Assembly: GCA_948567375.1 (NCBI GenBank)
Contig: OX419761.1
Span: forward strand, 13,022,501 to 13,086,500
Length of the DNA: 64,000 nucleotides
Direction: 5' to 3'
Source of the DNA: Lunularia cruciata
Taxonomy: Eukaryota; Streptophyta; Marchantiopsida; Lunulariales; Lunulariaceae
The notes below the pieces were generated by a model. It did no database searches and was not told the DNA's origin. It worked only from the letters and a program-made list of their open reading frames with translations. The position numbers were made by a program, and so were the translations under genes. Below, piece by piece: positions 35,485-48,318 of this stretch. Each line of letters begins with the position of its first letter. The stretch's first letter is position 1.

Positions 35485-36108
35485 TGTGGCACTTTAGTGT
35501 TTATGTATGACTTATGTGTGAGTTGTGCTTCTATATTATATGATGTTGATAGTAATGTATATTGTGTAGAAGTTTTTATATGCACAATAGTTATCATGAC
35601 ATTTTGTAACACAAAAGCTAGTTTGCTCGAATGTTAGAGTGGTAGTGTTGGCAATCATAGTTATTTTGGCAGTTGCTCATGGACTACTTGGTGGTGATTA
35701 CATTTCATGTTGAGGCTACTAATCACATGGTTGGACTCACCATTACTTGCATCATTCATATTGTTAATGGTGCCATTAGGGCTAGAGATCTAGGTTAAGC
35801 AGAGGGGTATACTTTTGAAGTGCAGCTCTAGAGATCTCACTTTCTTGATATTGCCTTTGAGTTCTTATCTATGGTGGATAGAGGTTTGCAAGTGTTACTT
35901 GGAGTCTCTTAGCTAGAGTGGGTGTGGTTTGATTGTAATCACTGTCCAATTGTTAGCAAATTGTTGAGTGGAAGATCTAGTTCAGATCTAATTTGAGTGT
36001 GATTTGAATGGAAGAGTGAATTGATTATTGTGGCACTTTAGAATTCATGTATGACTCATGTGTGAGTTGTGCTTTTATAGTGTATGATGTTGAAAAATAT
36101 AGGCTCAA
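35485..36108 (+). repeat. 3' LTR-C plus start of a second LTR-C in tandem
   Basis: A purine tract GGAGTTGGGGAGGCAA leads into TGTGGCACTTTAG at 35,485. The same start TGTGGCACTTTAG recurs at about 36,030 and continues ATGTATGACTCATGTGTGAG for about 80 bp, so LTR-C is about 545 bp and a second, truncated one follows. Another purine tract (ATAATGAGGGGGCTTG) at about 35,384 makes the exact LTR start uncertain. Confidence 0.6.
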
Positions 36109-36322
36109 ATCCCTCCCTTATGCCCTTAGCATACCCATATGTCTTGCCACACCAATGATCCCTCTAGTCTTGACTTGATCATCCATGAATAGGGATTGGG
36201 TTGGCATAACATCAAGGCAAGCTAGATGTTTATGGATGAGAGTAGAAGCCAATTTTCAGCTCACTTTCTTAGACTCTCTTTGTACTCTTGTCATCTCTCT
36301 TCATCCACCACCAGACTCAAAT

Positions 36323-36645
36323 TGTAAAAGACCAAGGAGAGAAATAGTAGAATGGAAGATCAAAGTGAAAGATTATATTGGAACTCTTGAATGACAAAAA
36401 ATCCAAATGCCTAGAAACTTCCTTCTAAAAGCCACCTACTTAGCATGCAAGCTAAGCTATTTAAAAAGCTTCCTCCTAGAAGTCACCAATTAGCATGCAT
36501 ATTATCAATACTTTGAAAGTATCCAAGTAGCTTCCTAGATGCTTCTAGAATATGCTTATAATTCTTGGCTAATTTGGCCTATTTGCTACTTTATTAGTCT
36601 TTACTAACTTTTTGGTAACCTCCAGATTGTTAAACACATGCTTGG
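36323..36645 (-). repeat. LTR-A, inverted
   Basis: Minus strand reads TGTTTAACAATCTGGAG at the start and CTTGGTCTTTTACA at the end (36,323), with the AAGCTT/GCATGC units between. The TATA region has been deleted. Confidence 0.7.
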
Positions 36646-39600
36646 TTACACTCACTAGATCTCATTTAGGCTTTCCTTCTAGAATTACAGAGGCCTTGCA
36701 TGTATATTCAAATTCTTATGCCCTTGGGCCTACTTGTGGGCTCAATGCTTTCCTTGCTATTACAAGCTATCTTGGTAGATGAACAAGAGAAGATGTCACT
36801 ACTTGGATCCTTTTAGCCCATTTCTCCAAAGGACAATACTCCTTCTTGCCCATGGAGGTGCATTAAGACATTATGAGACTACTTCTAGGATTCATAAGTT
36901 TTTGCAAGGAGATTGGCCAGTTTTACAAGAGGAGTACACCATTGGAGCCCAAGCAACAACCAAATGGATCAAAGAGTCTCCACAACCTCATGCATTACCT
37001 CCAAAGCATCATCACCTTTGTCGTTCCTTGATATTAGGTCAAGTAGGTGACTATCACTAGGCAGTCCAGGCCCTATCACCCTCGCAACCAACATCCTTCT
37101 CCACCAATACTTTGGTAGCTCTAGAGACTCTCCACCTACCATTTGCATATGACCTTCCTTCTTTTGTCCATGATTACCACCAAAATGAGGAGCTACAACG
37201 TACAAAGACAGTCTTTGCCCATACTTTACTCCATGCTCCACATTTTTTAGCTGGGGGCTTGCAAGTTGGTCTTTGAGTATTTATACGATTGTCTCTCATC
37301 TGACATGCTTGATTTTGGTTTCCTTCTTCTCCTTGCTTTTTGCTAGTGCATTGCCTTAGGACTAGTTCCATCAAGCATTGCTCATTTTTTTGGTGCTTCT
37401 CATCTTCTTGCTCTATCAAAGGAAACCTAAGGTGTGCATCCCATAGCCATTGGTGATGTTTTTCTATGTCTTGTCTCTTGAACCATATGTTTGCAACTTT
37501 GTCACTCTTTTTCTTCCTACTTGTATCCACACAAGTATGGAGTGAATACTAAAGGTGGTTGTGCGATGATTATTGTAGGCATTTGAGCTTCCTTTGATAT
37601 CCATCTTGATTGGGTGGTGGTCCAAGTGGATATCTCAAATGCATTCAACACCATTTCTTGTCTAGCCTTGTTTCAAGCTCTTTGTATGGCAAGATATCAA
37701 ATTCCATCCTTGCTCCCTTTGTGCATACATTTCATGGTATAGAGACACCCCTATTGTATAGCCATCATACTACCACAAGGGAGTTCATGCAGCTTGCACC
37801 CACCAAGGATATGCATCAAGTACATCCTTTGGGAGGGCCATTATTTGCTATAGCCCATTACACTACTCTATGGGAGGTTGTAACCACTTTTCCTTCAAGT
37901 CTCTTTTCATCCCTCTCAAATGATACCCATATTGTTAGGCTTTTGTAGTGTTGGCTTTCATACCCAGTCTAGAGGCCTTGGGTTTACAAGTCTAGACTTG
38001 TAAATGCAAGGTTTGGAGTCCTTGTACAACCCTCATTCCTTCATACTTCACACAAAGATTTCAATTTTAGTTGGAGGTTTGAGGGTACTAGACTCTCCCA
38101 TGGAAGAAGACAAGTTTTTCAATTGTTTTATGTCAAATAAATTGGTTCAAGCCACATCTCATGCACATCTTCTCCCCTACTTGGAGAACATCAAGGTAGC
38201 ATTCTCCATCCTCACAAGATGTTATGTCCCCAACATCTTGTGATGGATGTATATTCCCTTGTATTGAGGTACTACTACCACATCTACAACCCTTTTATAG
38301 CACTATAGTACATACCTTCTCCATTATGTTAGGGCCATGTACACTCTCAAAATTATTAGATGAGTGATGTAGACTATAGATAGCTCTTCCCACAACCATG
38401 GGAGGTTGTGACCTCATATTGTAAGAGGCTATTACATTGGTAGCATATCTAGGTGCATGGGCACTTGTAGCTCTCCGATTGGCCAATAGGTTCATACATA
38501 AGGGATGTCCTTTCTTGTTGGCACCTATCATAGTAGTAGACTATGGGACCTATGCATTTTAGATATATCTTTGGCTTGCTTGTGACTTATTGCCAGGTCC
38601 TACATGTACATCACTCCTCAAATTTGTTGACTTTGTATCCCTAGATTCTAGGAATACTCAAGTGGATCTTAGTGAGGATATGTACACTCACACCCTTACT
38701 GGCATCTTCACAGATGCACATTCTTTTGATAGAGCTAGGATTTTCTCTTGTGGAGAGAAAAGAGTATGAGCTTGGCTCCACAAATCTCCACTGATTGAGA
38801 ATCTTTGGTTCACTTTGGAGGAGTTTACCACAATATTTTGTTTGTGATTGGGCTTGCCACATTCAACATTATTAGGGCTTTCGGACCAATAAGCTTGCAG
38901 TTCTACTTACTACTCACATGGCATCCACTTTTTATGTTGTGCCATAAAGGGAGAGCCCACTCAAGTCCATGATGCCATCCAGGACACATTGGCTCAGATC
39001 CTACAATTTACATGTTCACAGGTTGAGATTGAGAGCAATAATTGGATTTACCAAGACCTCCTCCACAGAAGCTGAGGATTGACATAGGCTTATTTTGAGA
39101 TGGCAGATGTACCTTGTTTGACGTGGTAGTCACAAACCCATTTTGACCAAATTACTTGACCCGAGTGAGCATGCTTATGGGAGCTATAGAGATCATTGCT
39201 GCCAAGGGGGAGGAGGACCATTGTGCACTCCGATATGGCTCCAATACCTTTGTCATATTGGTGGTTGAGATTTTTGGCCATCTATATCATTGCTTTGATG
39301 GCCTCTTTTGTGAGACAACATAAGATTCTCTATAGAGGAGAGGAGCATTTGCTTTCTCTCCAGCCATGCTCACATCTTACTTCCGTCAGTAGGTATATGT
39401 CACAAGCATTGGGTCTTCACCAATGTGCAACGATAATAAGAACTCTAGACTAGTCTAGATCCCTCCTTCCTCATCTACCAAATATACCTTGGGAGGATCT
39501 ATATCACTTAGTTTAAGAGTAGGTTGCTTTTTAGGCTACATTGTCTCTTCTATCCCTTGGGGCCTTGCTCTTTGTTTCTTAGTGGCTTTTAGCCCTTTTG

Positions 39601-40190
39601 TATGGGCCTCAAGTTGATGTCCAAGCTGATGTTAATACATGCCATTCATAAAGAAGTGTTATATCACTTATGACATGAAGGGGGATCATTCCAAAGATCA
39701 CATGGCCGGAGACTAGTTGTGTGCTTCATAGAGTTTGCTGATTTGATATACTAGAGGGTTGTTGATTTGATATACAAAAATAACTTTACAAAGTTGTATA
39801 ATTTCAAAACTGTATTTACAAAGAGTATGAAAAATTTGTATGGTGCCGCTCATAAAGCACATTCAGCTAGATTATGGATATCCATCCAAGTTCCTTATTT
39901 TTTAACAAACTCCATAATAGGTGGTCCGTAGGAAATAAGGGATATGGAGTTTGCACCGGAATCCCATAAAGCATAAATTAACATTAGCTGTAATTCAAGG
40001 TTAATAATAGATCATCTGATTTGAATTTTGTTTAAATGGTTCAAGAGGGAATCCAAGGAAAGACTCAAGAAGGTGTTGGAAGGTATGGGGAGGTACCCGA
40101 GGGTACTCGACCTTTCATTCCTGTGAGGTAGACAATGGTTGGCATTCATTGGTGTTGGTTGGCATTGATTTTTCAAGTATATTCTTGCAA
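36646..40190. other. Unassigned repeat-like DNA with short frames
   Basis: AT-rich, stop-rich sequence between an inverted LTR-A and a tandem array. Open pieces: 36,779-37,060 plus (93 codons), 37,174-37,530 minus (118 codons, Lys/Gln/Glu-rich, ending in a basic Asn-rich stretch), 37,610-37,948 plus (112 codons). None shows a domain I recognise. The minus-strand frame lies upstream of the minus LTR-A and may be internal sequence of that element. Confidence 0.35.
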
Positions 40191-40196
40191 TTCTTG

Positions 40197-40660
40197 TGGT
40201 AGTCCAATGTGTCATCCATGTCACCTATTTGGTCTAACATTTATTTAATTGCAGTACATCTAAACATCCATGAGTGGGAATTTGATTTTTTGGGAATGAA
40301 TTTAAGTTACACTAATTTGTCCTCTTGGTAGTCCAATGTGTCATCCATGTCCCCTATTTGGTCAAACATTTATTTCATAGAGGTACATCTAAACATCTAT
40401 AAGAGGGAATTTGATAATTGGAAATGAACATAACTTACACTAATTTTCCCTGGGAAAATTACAGTGAGTTCAATTATTAATTTATTGACATTTACACAAT
40501 TCATTGAAAACTATTTGGTCTAATATTTATTTCATTAAGATACATTTAAACATCCATCCATAAGTGTGAATTTGATTAATGAAAATGAATATAAGTTATA
40601 CCTATTTGGCACCCTGGAAAATGACGGTGAGTTCAATTATAAATTTTTTGGCATTTAATT
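40197..40660 (+). repeat. Tandem array, ~130-157-bp unit, about three copies
   Basis: CTATTTGGTC(T/A)AACATTTATTT starts at about 40,225, 40,354 and 40,511 (TAATATTTATTT in the last), each followed by TACAT(C/T)(T/A)AAACATC and GAATTTGAT. TGGTAGTCCAATGTGTCATC is exact at 40,197 and 40,327. GTGAGTTCAATTAT recurs at about 40,465 and 40,628. The array ends where GC-richer gene island 2 begins. Confidence 0.75.
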
Positions 40661-43600
40661 CACTCACAAAACAATATTATAAAGTTTGATATTTATCCCC
40701 GGGACATCCGTCACAACTATTTTTGAAACCCGGTACTGTTTCCTCGGTCACGGAGTTCACCCGTCACGGTACCGTTATGAATTGACTACCTCATGGAAAC
40801 GGCCACCCTGCCCAATAGGTTTGACTAAGGGATGGGTGGCGCTTCCGTCATTTCAATCTGCGACAGTTGAAATTATCAGTCCACGGTCTAAGGACATAGG
40901 TCCACGTAGTGAGTGACTGTTTTGGACTTGTTTGGGTGTCCAGTATACGACGATATGACGGAAAGGATATGCGCGATCCGATTTGATTCTACGGCCTTCA
41001 CCGCTAATGAAGATAGCAGGTGAAGCCGGAAGTGGATCCGCACGGATATTCAAGAATTATCCGCGTCCGGGTACATTGCACATCACCGGACATTGGAGGC
41101 CGTAGGAAACTATCGGGCTGCGCCTGAAAAGTTAAACAGTAAAGACAAGGAAATGATTGGTGATATCGTCTATGGGAAGGGTATTATAAGTTAAAACCGA
41201 AGGAATGTAAGAAATCTACGCGTTTGACCGAATGCGTGGGTTGTTGTTCGGTTCCACGGTGTCCCATATATATTCCGTGGCTGCAAAATTATACTATCTT
41301 TCTGCCACGTAGGGATGAGTAGAAGCTTGACCCAACACGTCATCGCGTGACCCTTACAGGCAACAGGAACCAATTTATGTTTCTGTCTTTCTGGGGTGGC
41401 GCTATGGATGCTGGTCTTCAACAATTCTTTCCAGACTGATTGTCGTCATTTACAATGGCGTCTACAATTGATGGTCATCTCCAATTGGGAGACTTTTTAC
41501 TAGTTCAGACTGGTGAAACACTTGGAAGTTGTTCCTGGATGCACTAACGAAGCAGTGGTGGTGAAGATCTGTGATTGGAATCGAAGTGGGCGTTGAAATG
41601 TCAACCAAGAACCTCATTCGTCTTGAAAGTCAAGAAACACGACAAAGTGCTTTCTATATTCAACTTTCTTGTTCAAATTCGATATTCTTCAGAGCGGCAA
41701 AAGGTTTATATCAGTTGTCTTTCTTTTCCGGAAATTTGGAAGAACATGTGCCAATTCAAAAATATGAACTGATTCATCCCCCCTGTACTCCAATTTGAAA
41801 GCTGGAACTGGCTGCTCTTACCAGGCCAGTTGAGGCTTGGAACGCCTCAGCTAACCACGAGAAGATGTGCCATGAGACTTTGGATATCGATTCGTTCTGC
41901 TTCTTCTGCCTTGAATTGATCTTCAGTCCTTGAGATCAAAGAAAGCCCAGCCTTTCGGATGCACCATGCTGATCAATTTATAAAGCAGTGGTCTGCGGCA
42001 AGCAAATTGACTCGTAGTTGGTGTCCGCGTGAGCATATTATTAATCGTCAATGTAAGGATCTACAATAGAGGACAAGAAGACGACGTACGCACAACAAAT
42101 CATGAACGGCTTCTTGACTAATCATGAATGGCATCGTCAAGATGAACTCTGTATTCTTCAAGATCAAGATCGAGAAGAAAAGACGTACAAGTTTTTGCCG
42201 TCAGTGTCAACAATTCCAAACTCTCTAGCCAAAAGTGACCGGTCCAGTGAGATCTCTGGTTGACCGCTCTCTGCTAGAGGAGAAGAAATCAGAGCTAAGC
42301 AATCCAATCTAGATAGTAGTCTCCTAGTTTAACTTTACTGGCTGCGGCATGCATATTCGTTCTGCTTTCTGATTATCTTTTATCAACCTCTCTTCTATGA
42401 GAGTGGTCCGTTCATCGTGCAATTTAAGGTGGGGGCTTGGGAAGATTAGGGACTATCAATCTAAGTCCAAGAATCTACAATTTCCAAAAGGCGCATTAAG
42501 CTCTTGAATCTACGTAACGCACCAGACGCAGTGTTAAACTTCATGTTTGATGCATTATACAAGGACTATTACTGCGTGGCAATGTATGGTCTACTAACCA
42601 TTTTGACAGTTTTCAAGTTGTGCTCACTGAATTGCCAAGAGTAGTTGAAAGAAAATGTTCGGCATTTTCTGCCCAGATCCAAATCAAGTTCAGGCAAGCG
42701 TACCGGGAGTGAACACCGACAGTGTGTAGGTCAAATCTCTGTGAGCCAGAAACTCTCTGATGAGCTCATTGATGATAAAATCTCGATCCGAGAGCACTTT
42801 AGATCGGGGTTCCTGACGAGAATCAAGTGCAAACGACACCATTAGACAACATCCTCTACGAGGGTAAACACTCCCGGACAAGGCATCCACGACAGACCTG
42901 ATAAGAAGTACAGTCATGGAATCAAAGGATTATAACTGAGTCCTATTGTCCGAGGTAGTGTAAAGTCTCAAGCAATACGTTTGAAAGCATTGGTGAATAG
43001 TACGTAGCAGTTCAGTTCCTTAGACCAGCGAGCATATATTTGGTTGAACTGATGCAAAAGGACTGCCATGATGAGCTCAAGATTCCAAGCTTGAAACCCA
43101 GGTATTCTTTTCAGTCCGTATACAGAAACACACATCCGAGTGGTCAATGACGCTGTAAAGCTCCGAGCGTATCTTAGCTTTGATGCCGCCCAAAGCTCCG
43201 CGCTTCTCGAGCGTCTGTTTGAGCGCTACCGCTGCCATCCTCATTCAGCAAACCATTATTCCTCAGTTAAATGATATAGATGAACTAAATTCCCATCTCT
43301 TACACCGCTGTTTATTATTCCAACTTATAACTAGCCTAGTGTAACGACTCCATGCCAAGAAATTTCTTCTATCAAAATGAGCAATTTCCTCGGTTCTTAT
43401 TGTTCTTATACAGTTGCAAGCTACCACTAAACTCAAGATACTGTAACAAAACCGCCGAGATTTGCCCCCGCAAATTCCACTCCTAGAGAGAGCTGCTCTC
43501 AGACAACTTGAACACGAGACTTCGGAATGGTGGTCACCTAGAGAAGGATCCACATCCGGCTCTCCATCCATTGATCGTCACTTACAGCGTGACGTGCGGC

Positions 43601-44443
43601 CTCCGCAACAAGCCACAGAATATGATTTGAGAGACAATTCAACAGGATTGAGCTACTGGCGGGGGCCTACGAATTCCAACCCTGTATAGTCTGAAAAACA
43701 TCTTCAGTCGTTTCCTGGGGTCCTCAAGAGAAGCCCCTGTGACTCTCTAGTCTCCACTACTCGTGAGGAAGGTGCAAATGCGGTTTCGCTTTTCTCATTC
43801 TACAGCATCATGTTCTGTATGAGGAACCCGGATCGTCCATCCTGAAGTTACGCCACTTTCAAGATAGCACCAAGAGTTGCTCATGAGCGGAAGGCCTGCT
43901 CCGGAGCGGCCGTTAGTAGCAATGATTTGATGATGATCTGACATGTGACCTGCAGTCTTGATCGGCAAACCAGCAGATAGATCGAACTTGTGAAATTCGA
44001 CCGTTGATCTCTCTGGAGGTCTCCGTCGACCAGTGGTAATTCATCGAAGCCAGGGGTTCCCGGGGTCATGGGGATACTTGAATTCTTTTGGAAAATCTTG
44101 GAGATATTTCCAGCACCACACTCTATTACTAGTCATGAGTTTGTGCGTTGGATTTACCAACTGCAGGAATTGCAGCTTGTTTATGCTGAGATTAGGAAGT
44201 CGTCCTCACGCCTGAAAATAAAGATCGGCAAATTGTGCACGCACAGTATCTCGCGCTGATGGAAGTCTTGCCTTGATATTCTTGACAAAGAAATAGACTG
44301 GTGCTATGTTTCCAATCTCGAAAGCCCGCTCAGGAGTACTGGATTCTATTTCGATATTGGGGTAACACTTCAAATTTATGATAAAACGCCAGAAAACGTC
44401 GGGGACAGATCCTTAGATCATTGGTTGGTGTTTCAAAGTCGAC
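40661..44443. other. Upstream of the ATP synthase gene, no gene recognised
   Basis: Higher GC than the repeats and no copy elsewhere in the window. Two frames look somewhat protein-like. At 43,444-43,689 (plus) a hydrophilic frame contains LLERAALRQLEHETSEWW and ends at a TAG. At about 43,999-44,259 (plus) a frame contains EFVRWIYQLQELQLVYAEIR. Neither joins convincingly to the gene start at 44,444, and no family is recognised. They may be leader exons or an unrecognised gene. Confidence 0.3.
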
Positions 44444-47400
44444 ATGTGGTTTCCCAAGAGAATAGGGAGTTTAGGTGCTGCCCGGTTGCGCCTGTCAAAG
44501 TTTGTACCCGTGCGCACATTCGCCGAAGAAGCGAAGAATGACAAACCAGCGAGAGCACAGCCTATAACTGATGAATTCAGGAAATCTTGGAAAGCAGTTG
44601 CGCCGATGCTTGATATACCGAGAATCCCTACAAATTTTCTGGGTAGCCGACCTCCTGTACCAGCAACCTTACCGACAAAATTGACCGTCAACTTCATGCT
44701 TCCGCAAAGATTTGAATTGGAGGAGAAGCAGGTCAGTGTTTCATTCGGTTTATGACCATCTTGAGATTTTGATTGTCGCTGTGTTTGAACGTAATTCTTT
44801 AGCCTAATCGTCATGAGGAAATCTGATAGCAATCAGCAAAGTACTTTTTGACCCATCAAATTCGATTCTGAAGAGACATATGGATCCTCAAAGCAATGTT
44901 TGTCCTTGGAGATCTTTTCAATCTGCGAGCTACCAGTGGATTCTGACTGAGCTTGTGTCTTTTCGTTTAGTTAGTACAACCAGATTAGTCTGCACCGAAT
45001 ATAGATCTCGCCGCTGCTTCTCATCAATCTGGCAACTTCGTGAGTTTCCCTTTGTCTCTGATTTTAAACGAGAAGTGTCCTTGCGGATCTCCTTGTTCTG
45101 GGAATTACCAGTATATAACGTAGGTCGAACACCAGGTGAACTCATCTTCATGTCAGATACGTTGTGCGTTTCTGTGAAGTAGTACCTCTACGGATGACCG
45201 AGTCGGTCTGGAACGTACGTTGTAAGAAAGCTCGGGGTAAGAAAAATCTCAAGCCATGGCACAAAAGCTTCTGCAGTGGTTTCCGTCTGGAGAGCATGAT
45301 TGCAGCTGTCGAGCTTTGCGGCCTTTCAGAAATCATCCCCCATGCAGCCATTACCTTGTCAGTAAACTGTGAAAAGTTAACAAATGAATTGAAAAGGGCG
45401 AGTACCTTTCTCTGTAGATGGATAGTCGCTTTGCAGGCGAATTTCTTACTTACGTTGATGTCACTGACATCTCTGAAGGTTGGATCCTTGTTTTCTAAGA
45501 CGGGAAACCTAGGCTACCAAACCTTGTAAGCCATCGAATGGCTGATGCGAAGTTAATGGTGAAGCATACGAGGTACGAGCCTACGCTGGTCTTGGAGGCC
45601 TTCAGATTGAGAACCTTCATTAAGCTCCTCAAATATGGAAAGACCACGATCAACTGGCGATTAGAGACAAGCCCTATTGCTTTAATAGCCTAGTACGGAG
45701 TTATCATCGAACGTGTTGCTTAGAGGTTCGTTGGAGGTGATAGTGTAGATGCTCAGGAGGTTTCTTGGCAGGAACTCTGGGAAGATGGAATGCAGGCAGA
45801 ATCTTGGGATATATAGTCCCCTGCAGCATTGGCGTGATCAGTATGTCAATTTCGGGTGTCTTGAGATTTGAGGTCAAGGGATCAATAGCTGCAATATTCT
45901 TCCATTCCACAGTTCCTAGAGGCCCTAAAGACTCAAATCTGATTCCTACCTTTACTAGCAAACACTGTCACAGACAGCAAAGTTAGATGGATCATGATAG
46001 TGTTATAAATCACACCCACGGTAGATTCTTACTTGCAAGAAAGGTAGAAAAGCTTCACTGAGTGCTGCTGCTAAATGTGATCTGCATAAAAGTAGGTATG
46101 TGGAAGAATCGGCACCCGTGCCGATTGCTGAGAAGCGTTAAGTGGTATTGAGCAGAAAGTTTCTCAGCAGCCGTAAAGTTCCTTTTAGACCTGCGAAGGC
46201 AAAATACTGGGGATTCTTCATTCCCCCTTGATCCCTTGTCTCTGCATTTGAGCTGTACCCAGAAATCTCGAGTGGGTTACAGTGTACCTGTTTTTTTGTT
46301 TGAGTATTTCAACTCTGGTAGGTAAGGGTTTAAAGTTTGCTACGTGTTGGTCCATCGGCGCCACGACCCGCAGAAAACACACTGTTGTTGAGGAAAGTTC
46401 ACTGCACTCTTGTCACTGAAAGAGAAGGTAAAACATAACCGTTGGCTGACTGCAACTGGGCACACCAATCTCCTCATCGTAATCAGGAATATCTTGCTGC
46501 ATTCTGTATGCTTTGTGTTTGGCAATTTAGGTCCATTGGTACCATACATTCTGTGAACAAGGTAGCCCTCATGGATGCAATCCCAAGATCGAAGTGTAAA
46601 TGGTGGACTTGATCCGGTAGTTCACTGAAAGATAGTTTCTAGCTCGGACGTCAGGACATCATCCAACTCCTTGTCCTCTTACTGTTTCTCTCCGGAACAG
46701 GTTTGCCGGATGAGATCGTTTGGTCGAACTATCAAGTTACTAGCTCACTTACTGAAGGATGCTCTCTTAACGTTCTGCTTCTTATCTGCCCATTAGGAGT
46801 TACACCTCTGTGTCGATTTGGTCGACCTGAATCCATAAGAAGTTCATTTTGTACCAAGATCTGTACCCTTACTGAACAGTGTTTGCATGCGACTAACAGC
46901 TGCAGAAACTGGTACTACTTGACGCTGACTGCAAAATTGCCAGATATCTACATTTTGGCGTAAAGGAAGTCAGGACATAAAGTGACGTTTCTAGATTCCT
47001 CCCACATGATGATTGTCAGTCGTGATGCATTAGAACTAACTTGTAGAGATTTCTCTTAAAATAACATTGCATTATATTGTAGCCGTACAGCGGGCAGGTC
47101 AGATTGGCTTTGATGACAATACTTACACAATGCGCTCGTTATTCTACTTCTACCTTGCGCTTGATTTGAGTCATATCTGTAGTGGTTATGGCACGTGAAC
47201 TTGGTAATCATTGCGACACAATGCGCTCGTTACTTCTACTTCTACTTTGCGTTTGATTGGAATAATATCTGTACTGGTTATGGCAGGTGGACATGGTAAT
47301 CATTCCAGCAAAAAGTGGGCTGATGGGCGTTCTCCCAGGACATGTTCCGACAATTGCGGAATTAAAACCGGGAATTTTAACTGTCCATGAAGGTACCGAG

Positions 47401-47628
47401 GTGAAGAAGTACGTCGTGAGTGGTGGATATGCCTTTGTTCACGCCAACTCCACCACCGACATAGTTACAGTAGAAGCGGTTCTAGTTGAAAACTTGGATA
47501 GTGAGGAAGGAAAGAAGGGTCTTGCCGAGTACACCCAGAAGTTAAGTTCTGCCACTACTGATTTAGCAAAGGCCGAGGCTCAGATAGCTATTGAGGTATA
47601 CGGGAATGTGGTCGCTGCCCTGTCGTAA
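44444..47628 (+). CDS. Mitochondrial F1F0-ATP synthase subunit delta-prime (bacterial epsilon homologue), 209 aa
   Basis: Two exons, 44,444-44,731 (96 codons) and 47,287-47,628 (113 codons plus TAA). They join in phase 0 through CAG/GTCAGT and TTATGGCAG/GTGGAC. The subunit belongs to the central stalk of ATP synthase on the matrix side and helps couple rotation to catalysis. Residues 1 to about 25 form a basic, Arg-rich mitochondrial presequence ([20 protein letters not shown]) with a likely cleavage near VRTFAEE. The beta-sandwich follows: KLTVNFMLP at the exon 1 end, then [27 protein letters not shown] and [11 protein letters not shown]. The C-terminal helical hairpin contains [20 protein letters not shown]. 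The Arabidopsis protein (203 aa) is collinear as I recall it. The 2,555-bp intron is long and its 3' end lies in a tandem duplication. Confidence 0.95.
46107..46126. repeat. Inverted repeat in the ATP synthase intron
   Basis: AATCGGCACCCGTGCCGATT: nine-base arms around CC. Too isolated to assign a role. Confidence 0.9.
47125..47306 (+). repeat. 91-bp tandem duplication across the 3' splice site of the ATP synthase gene
   Basis: Copy 1 (47,125-47,215) and copy 2 (47,216-47,306) both start ACACAATGCGCTCGTTA and share the pyrimidine-rich tract and GGTTATGGCA. Each includes the end of the intron and the first about 20 bases of exon 2. Copy 2 holds the used acceptor (GGCAG at 47,286). In copy 1 the AG reads AC at 47,193-47,194 and the following codons would give VNLVII instead of VDMVII. 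Copy 1 is therefore a dead acceptor inside the intron. Confidence 0.9.
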
Positions 47629-48318
47629 AAGAAGTAAATGACCAAGACTTATTCCTAACGGATCTTCGATTCTCTACACAGTTTTTGCATATGATGCACC
47701 AAGCTGTCGTTCTTGAAAGATAGCTTGACGAGGAATCCGAACAATGGTCTCGTACGTGTTCAAGAAGATGCTCGAAGTAGGCAATGCTGGTATTTACGTT
47801 CTTCTGCCACTTTCTTCACCTCGTTTCAATCTTCGAATCAGTGTCAGTATCCTCTGGTTTCTCGTAAAGTTTCTCAGGTACCCCTGACTTACCGAAAAGA
47901 GAGCTAAATCTGGGCTTCAAGGTCAGCAGTCCCACTTAAATGGGAGTATATCGCTGATCAGGGATCCCGGTATCATACGTACAGCTCCGCAAAGCCTCAG
48001 ATGAACTTCAAAGAAACCATAAAGCCCACCTAACAAGCTCAACAGACGACATTAAAGGGTCATATATTGGAGTCCCGATTTGTACAAGGTAGTGGACGAC
48101 CTTCAGAGGCATGTTCATGATCATGATCCGTAATTACTGATTTTACAGATCCCTGAATAGGTACAACTCGCTAGATATGGGCGGTATGTTATCTCTAGGC
48201 AGACTGGTCTTTCGCAGACCTTTTCTCCTCTTGTATTTCTCTGTCAAGCAGGTCACCAACATAATCATCAGAGCCGGCTAGATGATACTATAAAGCTTTC
48301 TAGCATACATGGACTGTT
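47629..48318. other. Spacer between two convergent genes
   Basis: It holds the 3' end regions of the ATP synthase gene (plus) and the DUF4787-like gene (minus). No clear poly(A) signal was singled out. A 64-codon plus frame at 47,713-47,907 has no motif. Confidence 0.5.

Larger units (their letters stand above)
28936..36108 (+). mobile_element. Ty3/gypsy element C, dead, with a solo LTR-B inside
   Basis: Order: truncated 5' LTR-C (about 28,960-29,440), leader with imperfect repeats and a tRNA-like block (29,440-30,470), LTR-B (30,471-31,055), gag/protease debris (31,056-32,850), RT-RNaseH (about 32,860-34,005), integrase core (34,579-34,925), 3' LTR-C (about 35,485-36,029) and the start of another LTR-C (36,030-36,108). 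No chromodomain is seen. Stops are throughout. A partial second copy lies at 52,690-56,150. Confidence 0.75.

Noticed and set aside
40697-40735. U6 snRNA, because of GGGACATCCG
   Set aside because: The rest of the U6 sequence, including the ACAGAGA box, is absent.
44413-44832. 139-codon minus-strand ORF
   Set aside because: It is the antisense of ATP synthase exon 1 and has no motif of its own.
45164-45529. 121-codon ORF inside the ATP synthase intron as a nested gene
   Set aside because: No domain, no start context or splice borders. The intron also has other random frames of similar length on both strands (for example 45,704-45,961 minus).
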